From Bacillota bacterium (lineage in GTDB: Bacteria; Bacillota; Clostridia; Acetivibrionales; DTU013), in contig JAEZCO010000121.1 in NCBI GenBank assembly GCA_023433505.1, positions 1-10,922 on the forward strand: a DNA stretch of 10,922 nucleotides. Reading direction: 5' to 3'. Numbering within the stretch: position 1 is the stretch's first letter; each line of letters starts with the position of its first letter. The translations under genes were made by a program, and so were the position numbers. Of this stretch, positions 1-5,850 are shown in pieces. Below the pieces are notes generated by a model. It saw nothing but the letters and a program-made list of their open reading frames with translations, did not search any database and was not told the DNA's origin.

Positions 1-1082
1 CTATAGATCCCCGCAATATAACAGCCTCTGAAATAAGCGCAGACCTGTCCTCCGCATTCCGGGCCGCCTATTATTTCGTCGGCGCTCTTCTTGCCAAGAG
101 GAAGAAGGTTTCCATCGGCTATCCCGGCGGCGACAACTTTGTGTCCCGTCCCATCGACCAGCATGTTAAAGGCCTTAAAGCTCTCGGGGCCAGCATAACC
201 TACCATGAAGATTATTATACCGTTGAAGCGGATTCCCTTACAGGTACGGAGATATTCTTTGACATTATCACCGGAGGAGCCACCATTAATGTAATGCTGG
301 CAGCTGTCCTGGCCAAGGGAAAAACCACCCTGTACAATGCCGCAAAGGACCCCGAAGTTGTTGATACCGCTGTTCTTTTGAATAAAATGGGCGCCAGGAT
401 TTACGGTGCGGGTACGGAAACCATCCGTATCCATGGAGTCCCACAACTGGGCGGCTGCGATCACAATGCCGCTCCCGACAGGCTTATTGCCGGAGCCTAT
501 TTCATGGCTGCCGGTATCACGGGCGGTGAAATAACCCTGGAAGATACTATTCCCGAGCATCTTGGCGCCTGCATCGACAAACTGACGGAGATTGGCCTGC
601 GGTTTGATGTCAATGACAGCAGTATCCGGATTTCCTCGGGAAAAAGAATCAAGGCAACAAGAATCAGGACCGGCAAGTTCCCCATGTTTGAAAGCGATTT
701 TCAACAGCCTGCCACCGTGCTTTTATTAAAAGCCCATGGCAAAAGCGTCATTTCCGACAAGATCTATCCCAAACGCTTCAATCACTGCGAGCAGCTGAAT
801 AGAATGGGAGCGGACATCACCGTTAAAAACGGCATCGCGAGAATTAACAGCTACCGGCGTCTTACCGGCACATGGGTTCATGCCGGCGACATCAGGGCAG
901 GGACTAGCCTGGTACTGGCGGGGTTGATGGCGGAAGGCACCACACGTATTGCCGGAGTCGAACACATTGAGCGCGGTTACGAGGATATCGTAAGAGATTT
1001 TAGCCGGCTAGGCGCCGAAATACGTATGTGCACCGGCGATGCTGCCGAAGAAGCTTCCGATGCTTTAGGCTATGCGAAATAG
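1..1082 (+). CDS. murA: UDP-N-acetylglucosamine 1-carboxyvinyltransferase (MurA type), 5' end missing
   Basis: Transfers enolpyruvate from PEP to UDP-GlcNAc, the first committed cytoplasmic step of peptidoglycan synthesis. The reading frame is open from base 3, giving 359 codons to TAG at 1080. About 70 N-terminal residues, including the conserved Lys/Asn of the first motif, lie outside the window. A GTG at 141 is in frame but internal. Conserved elements match E. coli MurA with almost exact spacing: FRA (Arg91 equivalent, codon 60-62), PGGDNFVSRP (active-site loop; Arg120 retained), ESDFQQP (Asp305 equivalent, 696-698), DIRAGTSLVLAGLMAEGTT (Arg371) and HIERGY (Arg397). The catalytic loop has Asp (132-134) instead of the usual Cys115, as in the naturally fosfomycin-insensitive MurA of Mycobacterium tuberculosis and Chlamydia. 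A tail of about 18 residues follows the usual end. Whether this is the main MurA or a second paralogue cannot be told here. The family call is firm. Confidence 0.93.
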   Translation, partial: IDPRNITASEISADLSSAFRAAYYFVGALLAKRKKVSIGYPGGDNFVSRPIDQHVKGLKALGASITYHEDYYTVEADSLTGTEIFFDIITGGATINVMLAAVLAKGKTTLYNAAKDPEVVDTAVLLNKMGARIYGAGTETIRIHGVPQLGGCDHNAAPDRLIAGAYFMAAGITGGEITLEDTIPEHLGACIDKLTEIGLRFDVNDSSIRISSGKRIKATRIRTGKFPMFESDFQQPATVLLLKAHGKSVISDKIYPKRFNHCEQLNRMGADITVKNGIARINSYRRLTGTWVHAGDIRAGTSLVLAGLMAEGTTRIAGVEHIERGYEDIVRDFSRLGAEIRMCTGDAAEEASDALGYAK

Positions 1083-1195
1083 GGCTATGCTTTTCTTTGG
1101 ATGAGTGATTAATCTGTGTAACTATAGATGTAGCAATGTGCAAGGGTGATTGTCCAACGTCCTGGAATTATCTTTCATACCCCAGCAAATAAAGA

Positions 1196-1214
1196 GGGCG
1201 ACCAATGGTCGCCC
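1196..1214. repeat. GC-rich palindrome between convergent genes (REP-like / possible bidirectional terminator)
   Basis: GGGCGACC-AAT-GGTCGCCC is a perfect inverted repeat with 8-bp arms and a 3-base centre, sitting between the converging murA-type gene and htrA. Read on the minus strand the stem is followed by TCTTTATTTG, so it could stop htrA transcripts. On the plus strand it is followed by CTACATTTTG, a poorer T-tract. The GGGCGACC...GGTCGCCCCTACA string resembles short dispersed intergenic repeats that I associate with several bacterial genomes, but only one copy is present in this window. The rest of 1083-1310 shows only a tandem 9-bp duplication (TTGACTGTG/TTGACTGTA, 1254-1271). Confidence 0.5.
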
Positions 1215-1310
1215 CTACATTTTGATTAATCTTTGAATGTATTATATTAATTCTTGACTGTGTTGACTGTATGGCGCAGCTTCAATATCCATCCTGCACT
1301 TATGAATTTT

Positions 1311-2531
1311 CTACTTTTCCTCTGTAAAGGTCAGCTTCATATCGATCTTTTTGCCGTTCCTGACTACAGTCACACTCACAGTGTCCCCTGCTTTGTATGA
1401 CTTCTTTACGTTATCCAGATCCTTCATTGTGGCAACGGTTTTACCGGCTATGCTTACCAATACGTCTTCCGCTTTGATTCCTGCCTTTTCGGCTCCGCCC
1501 CCTGCTATAATGCTGCTGATATAAATTCCGACTGGAAGATTATATTGTTCCGCAATTGCTTCGGTGACCTCCACGTATCCGGAAATCCCTATTAAGGGTC
1601 TTCCTTTGACATAGCCATAAGATATCAATTGATTGACTATCGGCTTCGCGTCATTCACCGGTATTGCAAATCCAAGGCCTTCTACGCCGCTCACCGAGAT
1701 TTTAATTGTATTGATCCCTACTACCTGTCCTTGGGCATTGACAAGGGCTCCTCCGCTGTTGCCGGGATTTATGGCTGCATCCGTTTGAATAAGGTTAAGC
1801 GTCTTGTCCCCGGTGTCCACCGTACGGTTCAAGGCACTGATAACGCCTACGGTAACAGAGCCTGCAAATTCCATCCCCAGCGGGTTGCCGATAGCAACTG
1901 CCAGCTCTCCGACTTCAAGCTTTGAGGAATCACCAAGCGTAGCAACCGGTAAATTTTTAAGGTCTATTTTAATCACAGCAAGGTCGCTTTTGCTGTCGCC
2001 GCCGATAAATTTGGCTTCCGCCTGTCTTGAATCCGGCAGGAATACTTCAAGGATTGTATTTGCGTTTCCGCCCGATTTAGGATCGGCATATTCCACCACA
2101 TGGTAATTGGTCATAATGTATCCGTCACTGTTGATGATAATGCCCGAGCCTTCTGACTGCTGACTGCCTGAGCTGCCGAAATACCGGGACTGGCGGGTGC
2201 TGACCGTCATACGTATACCGACAATGGCCGGTCCGACTTTTTTAGCGATATCGGTGACGGACGAAGTTTGTGACAAAGCGGTTTGAAGAAGATTGCTGCC
2301 TGCATTGCCGTTTCCAAGGGCTGTTGCTGTAACCGTGCTGTTATTGGCTGTTGCCGCACTGACCTTCTCCAGCTCGTTTGAGAATTTCGTATAGAGGGCC
2401 CCGCCTACAACCGCACTGGTTATCAGTGAAGTTACCAGAATCAGAGCAAGGTATACAAAAAATCTGTTTTTCTTTCTGGGTTTTGCTATATTTTCATAGT
2501 AGTTATTAAAATTATTAAAATCCCCGTTCAT
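1311..2531 (-). CDS. htrA: Membrane-anchored HtrA/DegP-type serine protease with one PDZ domain
   Basis: Probable quality-control protease or chaperone on the outer face of the cytoplasmic membrane. The 406-residue protein starts with a short Asn-rich, basic cytoplasmic part (1-23) and one hydrophobic segment at about 24-47 that acts as a membrane anchor. A Ser/Thr/Asn-rich linker follows to about 90, then a trypsin-like domain from about 92 to 300. The catalytic triad is visible: His144 (TNYHVV), Asp183 (SKSDLAVI) and Ser259 (NPGNSGGAL). A PDZ domain fills about 310-400 (GGGAEKAGIKAEDVLVSIAGK). Length and order match the Bacillus HtrA/HtrB/YyxA class. The ATG is preceded by GGGAGG at 2540-2545 with 8-base spacing, which fixes the start. 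I saw no convincing sigma-A promoter upstream, only an AT-rich stretch with the palindrome ATTGTTAACAAT (2628-2639). It appears to be transcribed alone or after the thioesterase gene. Confidence 0.95.
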   Translation of the reverse strand: MNGDFNNFNNYYENIAKPRKKNRFFVYLALILVTSLITSAVVGGALYTKFSNELEKVSAATANNSTVTATALGNGNAGSNLLQTALSQTSSVTDIAKKVGPAIVGIRMTVSTRQSRYFGSSGSQQSEGSGIIINSDGYIMTNYHVVEYADPKSGGNANTILEVFLPDSRQAEAKFIGGDSKSDLAVIKIDLKNLPVATLGDSSKLEVGELAVAIGNPLGMEFAGSVTVGVISALNRTVDTGDKTLNLIQTDAAINPGNSGGALVNAQGQVVGINTIKISVSGVEGLGFAIPVNDAKPIVNQLISYGYVKGRPLIGISGYVEVTEAIAEQYNLPVGIYISSIIAGGGAEKAGIKAEDVLVSIAGKTVATMKDLDNVKKSYKAGDTVSVTVVRNGKKIDMKLTFTEEK

Positions 2532-2651
2532 GAATCATACCTCCCAACATTGATTTTATGATTGATTGATCACTTATTTTTATAATACCCAAATATTGTG
2601 AAGTAATAATGTAGAAATTTTTAATTTATTGTTAACAATTATTGAACAAAG

Positions 2652-2683
2652 CTTGACCTGCAGCACCAAAGCTATAGGTCAAG
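2652..2683 (-). terminator. Inverted repeat at the end of the thioesterase gene, weak terminator candidate
   Basis: CTTGACCT (2652-2659) and AGGTCAAG (2676-2683) form 8-bp perfect arms around a 16-base loop that includes the thioesterase stop codon. Read on the minus strand the stem is followed by CTTTGTTC, which is only modestly T-rich, so termination before htrA may be partial. Structure is certain, function is inferred. Confidence 0.3.
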
Positions 2684-3172
2684 TTCGTCCGGAACATCGC
2701 TGCCCGACACCTGCCATTCCTCGGTTTGCCCGTCGAAATCGGAGATTCTGTCCAGCGGCAGCTTTATGTACTTGCCAAATCCCCTTGCCGCTACCTCGCC
2801 GTTTTTGAGAAGGATTTCACCTGTGCCTTCAAACAGTCTGCCGGTATCCCTGGTAATCCTTCCAACCACCTTTATTTCCTCATTCAGCGGGATTGGCTTC
2901 AAATACCTGGTGGTAAGCTCCGCCGTCACGCCCCAGGCATTTTCATGATGAACCAATATAGCCCTTCCGATGGTTTCGTCAAGGATGGCTCCCGCAATTC
3001 CCCCGTGCAATCTTCCAGGGTAGCCCTGATGTCCGTCGCCGGGAGTAAATAAAGCTGCCAGATCTCCGTTTTCCAGCTCAAAAAAAGACGCTTTCAAGCC
3101 AATATCGTTTTTCAATCCACAGGTAAAGCACATCCTGCTGTTATGCTGTTTCTTTATAACCTTGTATTTCAT
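2672..3172 (-). CDS. Hotdog-fold thioesterase, PaaI/4HBT type
   Basis: Predicted cytoplasmic acyl-CoA (or related thioester) hydrolase of 166 residues. The single hotdog domain spans about 25-137. It contains the HGG motif (His56-Gly57-Gly58, in RLHGGIAGAILDETIG) with the acidic pair Asp65-Glu66 on the following central helix, the usual active-site arrangement of the PaaI-like branch. The N-terminal CFTCGLKN (Cys15, Cys18) is typical of a subgroup with a C-x-x-C-G-x-x-N start. About 28 acidic, low-similarity residues follow the domain. AAAGGGTG lies about 9 bases upstream of the ATG and supports the start. Substrate cannot be inferred. A minus-strand promoter with an extended -10 box lies at 3272-3301, about 100 bases upstream. 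Confidence 0.85.
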   Translation of the reverse strand: MKYKVIKKQHNSRMCFTCGLKNDIGLKASFFELENGDLAALFTPGDGHQGYPGRLHGGIAGAILDETIGRAILVHHENAWGVTAELTTRYLKPIPLNEEIKVVGRITRDTGRLFEGTGEILLKNGEVAARGFGKYIKLPLDRISDFDGQTEEWQVSGSDVPDELDL

Positions 3173-3271
3173 TGCTGCTGCACCCTTTGCTAAAAAATAT
3201 GCCGGAAAACTTACACATAAATCATTTTACCAGTCATTCCTTCATCAATGGTCAGGTTTGACCCAGACTAT

Positions 3272-3301
3272 ATTATATCAAACATACGGTTTACATGCCA
3301 T
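3272..3301 (-). promoter_or_regulatory. Sigma-A-like promoter with extended -10 for the thioesterase gene
   Basis: On the minus strand, ATGGCA (3296-3301, 4/6 match to -35) is followed after 18 bases by TATAAT (3272-3277). It is preceded by TG plus one base (3278-3280), giving the extended -10 form TGATATAAT. The predicted start lies near 3265, leaving a 5' UTR of about 93 bases with no obvious structure. Confidence 0.5.
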
Positions 3302-3372
3302 TCCGATTAAAAGGCATCCCATGCTTTTCGCTGCCGTCTCCTTTTTTTACCTTTAAAATGGTATAGAATACC

Positions 3373-3401
3373 TTGCTTTTATGCCCCTGTTGTATTAAAA
3401 T
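3373..3401 (+). promoter_or_regulatory. Candidate upstream promoter of amt-glnB
   Basis: TTGCTT (3373-3378), 17 bases, TAAAAT (3396-3401; 5/6). The -35 is weak (3/6). If used, transcription would begin near 3408, only a few bases before the first leader hairpin (3411-3431), so the whole hairpin series would be in the RNA. A second candidate lies at 3447-3475. Sequence alone does not decide between them. Confidence 0.35.
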
Positions 3402-3410
3402 TCAAATATG

Positions 3411-3542
3411 GCATTACACAGTTGGTAATGCTAAAGTGATGGCGCTTTTACCGAAGTAATGACACTTCGCATAATCTCGTTTTTTTATATTCATGCAAGG
3501 CAGCATGTATTGAAAAAACGTCATAATACAATGATGTATTTT
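3411..3542 (+). promoter_or_regulatory. Structured amt leader with tandem hexaloop hairpins (possible ANTAR antiterminator target)
   Basis: Four hairpins can be drawn. H1: GCATTAC (3411-3417) / GTAATGC (3425-3431), loop ACAGTTG, or loop ACAGTT with one bulged G. H2: CGAAGT (3452-3457) / ACTTCG (3464-3469), loop AATGAC. H3: CATGC (3492-3496) / GCATG (3503-3507), loop AAGGCA, extendable to 3478-3520 by pairing a T7 tract with an A6 tract. H4: AATACA (3525-3530) / TGTATT (3535-3540), loop ATGA. The loops of H2 and H3 are six bases with A1 and G4, and H1 can also show A1 and G4. That is the known signature of dual-hairpin RNAs bound by ANTAR-domain regulators, whose targets are mostly nitrogen genes. 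The 3' arm of H3 and the H4 arm compete for AATACA. No GC-rich stem with a T-tract is present, so classical antitermination is not demonstrated. The ribosome-binding site GGAAGGAG (3557-3564) follows. Confidence 0.4.
3447..3475 (+). promoter_or_regulatory. Alternative amt promoter with inverted repeat in its spacer
   Basis: TTTACC (3447-3452; 4/6), 17 bases, CATAAT (3470-3475; 5/6). The spacer is almost wholly filled by the inverted repeat CGAAGT...ACTTCG (3452-3469), which could be an operator if this promoter is the real one. Choosing this promoter would place leader hairpins H1 and H2 upstream of the RNA start, so it competes with the leader-RNA reading of the same bases. Confidence 0.35.
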
Positions 3543-3573
3543 CCAATATAGTTGTCGGAAGGAGAATATAATA

Positions 3574-4758
3574 ATGAGTTCAATGAATGTACTGTTTCTA
3601 ATGTTGGGAGCAGTAATGATTTTGGCAATGCACGCAGGGTTTGCGTTTCTGGAGGCGGGGACTGTCAGCAAGAAGCATCAGGTAAATGCTTTTAACAAAA
3701 TTATTTTTGATTGGTCAACAACTACGATTGTTTATTTTTTAATCGGTTTTCCACTGTCTTATGGGATCGTTCTATACACAAATTCATCTTTATTCGGTGA
3801 AAACAGCGGTTTTCAACTGGTTCGTTTTTTCTTTCTCCTGGGCTTTGCAGCCTGTATACCCGCCATCATTTCCGGCGGTGTTGTGGGCAGGATGAAGTTT
3901 TTTGCCCAATCCATTGCGGCCATTATTCTCGGGGCCCTGGTTTACCCCTTCTTTGAAGGTCTCGTTTGGGGCAGGATTTCCTTCATGGGTCAGGCAGGCT
4001 CCTTTTTTCAGCACCTTTTCGGCACGCCCTTTCACGATTTCGCAGGTTCGGTGGTGGTACATTCCATCGGCGGATGGATTGCCCTGCCGGCCATCCTTTT
4101 GCTGGGGCCCAGGACCGGCCGCTACGAAGGACAGGTGGATACCCGGCCCAGCAATATACCCTTCCTGTCGCTGGGAAGCTGGATTTTAATCGTGGGTTGG
4201 TTCGGCTTTAATGTGATGAGTTCACAAAATATCGAAAATATTTCCGGCCTTGTCGTCATCAATTCACTGATGGCGATGGTGGGCGGTACGATTACCGGCT
4301 TGCTTTTCTCCAAAAACGACGCAGGCTTTACTCACAACGGGGCATTGGCAGGACTTATCGCTATTTGCGCCGGTTCGGACGTGGTACACCCCTTTGCAGC
4401 GCTTGCAATCGGGGCTATAGCCGGTATAATATTTATAAAGCTGTACGCATTTGAGACAGAAAAGCTTAAAATCGATGATGTCTTGGGCGTATGGCCTCTG
4501 CATGGGATCAATGGCACCTGGGGCGGTATTGCCGCAGGGATTTTCGGTCATAGGTTTCTGGGCGGAGTTTCGGACCTGAGTTTTTTCGCTCAGCTTTCCG
4601 GCTCGCTTTTAGCTGTCGTTTATGCCGCAGCCGCAGGCTTTATCGTTTACAAGGTTATTGACAAGGTCTATGGATTGAGGGTCTCGGTCCATGAGGAGCT
4701 GCAGGGCGCAGACTTGACATTTCACCGTATTGAAGCCAACCCGGAACAAAGCTTGTAA
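3574..4758 (+). CDS. amt: Ammonium transporter, Amt family
   Basis: Ammonium channel of the cytoplasmic membrane, 394 residues, with about 11 hydrophobic segments and no cleavable signal peptide. Key Amt residues are present: Asp155 in FHDFAGSVVVH, the twin pore histidines His163 and His310 (WPLHGINGTWG), Trp132 of the outer recruitment site, a gate Phe near 91 before IISGGVVGRMKF, and GWFGFN (209-213). The N terminus carries HAGFAFLEAG, a form found in many bacterial and archaeal Amt proteins rather than the E. coli AmtB form. The C-terminal cytoplasmic tail (about 368-394) ends soon after VHEELQGAD, matching the region that contacts PII in other Amt proteins. GGAAGGAG sits 9 bases before the ATG. 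glnB follows 42 bases downstream, the classic amt-PII pair, so PII very likely gates this channel. Upstream control is treated in the leader entries. Confidence 0.95.
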   Translation: MSSMNVLFLMLGAVMILAMHAGFAFLEAGTVSKKHQVNAFNKIIFDWSTTTIVYFLIGFPLSYGIVLYTNSSLFGENSGFQLVRFFFLLGFAACIPAIISGGVVGRMKFFAQSIAAIILGALVYPFFEGLVWGRISFMGQAGSFFQHLFGTPFHDFAGSVVVHSIGGWIALPAILLLGPRTGRYEGQVDTRPSNIPFLSLGSWILIVGWFGFNVMSSQNIENISGLVVINSLMAMVGGTITGLLFSKNDAGFTHNGALAGLIAICAGSDVVHPFAALAIGAIAGIIFIKLYAFETEKLKIDDVLGVWPLHGINGTWGGIAAGIFGHRFLGGVSDLSFFAQLSGSLLAVVYAAAAGFIVYKVIDKVYGLRVSVHEELQGADLTFHRIEANPEQSL

Positions 4759-4800
4759 AACCAAATTGGTATCATCAATAAATTTAAGGGGGTTTTAGTT

Positions 4801-5142
4801 ATGAAAATGGTAGTAGCCGTCGTAAGGCCTGAAGCTGTTCAGGATGTGAAAGATGCTCTGTTCAAGGCGGAGATCCACAAGATGACCGTCAGCCATGTGA
4901 AAGGCTGCGGACAGCAGAAAGGATACACCGAGAGCTATCGGGGCAATATTTTGCAGGTAAATCTGTTAAACAAGGTCCGCTTTGAAATCGTCGTAAACGA
5001 CAACTTTGTCAAACCAACCATTGATGCAATTTTCAGCGCGGCAAGGACCGGCAATATCGGCGACGGGAAAATATTCGTGCTCCCCGTCGAACAGTGCTAC
5101 CGCATCAGAACGGGCGAAGAAGGCAGCGATGCCATAGGCTAG
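4801..5142 (+). CDS. glnB: PII nitrogen regulatory protein (GlnB/GlnK family)
   Basis: Small trimeric signal protein that reads ATP/ADP and 2-oxoglutarate, and most likely docks on the Amt channel encoded just upstream. The 113 residues align with E. coli GlnB without gaps over the key parts. Gln39 and Lys58 (2-oxoglutarate and ATP binding), Arg47 (the residue that plugs AmtB in the GlnK complex), the B-loop GDGKIF (87-92) and the C-loop Arg101/Arg103 are all there. The T-loop, however, reads GYTESYRGNILQVN: position 51, the uridylylated Tyr of proteobacteria, is Leu, and position 49, the Ser phosphorylated in cyanobacteria, is Asn. Control is therefore probably by ligand binding alone. AAGGGGG (4786-4792) lies 8 bases before the ATG. 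A strong terminator follows. GlnK would be an equally good name given the amt linkage. Confidence 0.94.
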   Translation: MKMVVAVVRPEAVQDVKDALFKAEIHKMTVSHVKGCGQQKGYTESYRGNILQVNLLNKVRFEIVVNDNFVKPTIDAIFSAARTGNIGDGKIFVLPVEQCYRIRTGEEGSDAIG

Positions 5143-5184
5143 AATCCTTCCCATCACCCGGAAGAGCAAGCATTTCAAAAAGCA

Positions 5185-5230
5185 GAAGTCAAAAAGAGCC
5201 GGAGTTTGATCCACGGCTCTTTTTGACTTC
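5185..5230 (+). terminator. Strong bidirectional intrinsic terminator after glnB
   Basis: A perfect 17-bp inverted repeat, 5185-5201 pairing with 5214-5230, with a 12-base loop. The core GAGCCG/CGGCTC is flanked by A5 on the left and T5 on the right, so it works as an intrinsic terminator for amt-glnB on the plus strand and could also stop transcripts leaving the VanZ gene on the minus strand. Confidence 0.9.
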
Positions 5231-5325
5231 ATAAACTGTTTTTCCTATTTGCACCCATTCCTATAACAGCTCAAGCTCCGATTCCGCCAACCACTTGCCT
5301 GTGCGGATAATCTTTTCTTTAAAAA

Positions 5326-5805
5326 TCAACTTCTTCTTTTTCCATACTGCCAGACGGGCAATATTTTAAGAATATAGTAGAATATATAGCCCAAAATCCC
5401 TCCCGCCGTATTGAGGATTAAATCATCAATGTCCGCAGCACCTGCTCCGGTAATATATTGGGCAATCTCAATGGCCAAGGACGCCGCAAAGGAAACCAAA
5501 AGTATTTTTATAAAACCGGATAGCTTCCTCCAGACCAGGGGTACGAGGAAACCCATAGGCACAAACGCAAGAATGTTTCCCAGCAGATTTGTCACTATGA
5601 TATTGGTGTTGAAGGAGGATGAAGCATAGAGAAGAATCGTCTTCAGCGGAATAATATTTATCCTCCGGTAAGTAAAAAAACCGCGGCCGTAATACCGGCT
5701 GAAAAAAGTCAGAAACAACAAGTACGCCAAGTAGATAAAAAATAGAATTGCGCAGGTTATTTTTACCGCCATTGCCAACCTGCGCCGGGTGTTTTCGTTC
5801 TTCAT
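5326..5805 (-). CDS. VanZ-family membrane protein
   Basis: Integral membrane protein of 159 residues with four predicted transmembrane segments (about 12-35, 68-92, 97-117, 127-149), the normal size and layout of the VanZ domain. Motifs seen are NLLGNILAFVPMGFLVP (73-89), then SLAIEIAQYITG (109-120) with Glu113 and Gln116, and ADIDDLILNTAGG (124-136) with Asp127/128 and Asn132. VanZ of the VanA cluster raises teicoplanin tolerance, but most family members are of unknown role and nothing nearby points to glycopeptide resistance. An ATG 21 bases further upstream (5824-5826) has no ribosome-binding site, whereas AAGGAAG lies 11 bases before the ATG chosen here. The gene follows the isochorismatase-family gene closely in the same direction and is likely co-transcribed with it. 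Confidence 0.85.
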   Translation of the reverse strand: MKNENTRRRLAMAVKITCAILFFIYLAYLLFLTFFSRYYGRGFFTYRRINIIPLKTILLYASSSFNTNIIVTNLLGNILAFVPMGFLVPLVWRKLSGFIKILLVSFAASLAIEIAQYITGAGAADIDDLILNTAGGILGYIFYYILKILPVWQYGKRRS

Positions 5806-5850
5806 TTGTTCATTTACTTCCTTCATCCAATAATTAATGGGACGCTGCCT

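Noticed and set aside
141..143. GTG as start codon of the MurA-type gene
   Set aside because: The frame is open to the window edge and the upstream codons encode conserved MurA residues, including Arg91 and the active-site loop, so the gene starts before the window.
1254..1286. TTGACT boxes as a plus-strand promoter
   Set aside because: The matching -10 (TATCCA) is poor and there is no plus-strand gene downstream, only the 3' end of htrA.
3480..3486. T7 tract as the end of an intrinsic terminator formed by hairpin 3452-3469
   Set aside because: Ten unpaired bases separate the stem from the tract, and the T-tract is better explained as pairing with the A-tract at 3513-3518.
3405..3510. Sigma-54 promoter upstream of amt (TGGCA at 3409-3413 and other GG dinucleotides)
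   Set aside because: No GG is followed at the required 10-base spacing by GC, so the -24/-12 pattern is not met.
5326..5805. Glycopeptide-resistance locus suggested by the VanZ-like gene
   Set aside because: No vanA/H/X/R/S-type gene is nearby, and VanZ-domain proteins are common without any link to resistance.
5806..5826. Seven extra N-terminal codons for the VanZ-family gene
   Set aside because: No Shine-Dalgarno site precedes the ATG at 5826, and AAGGAAG inside this stretch serves the ATG at 5805.
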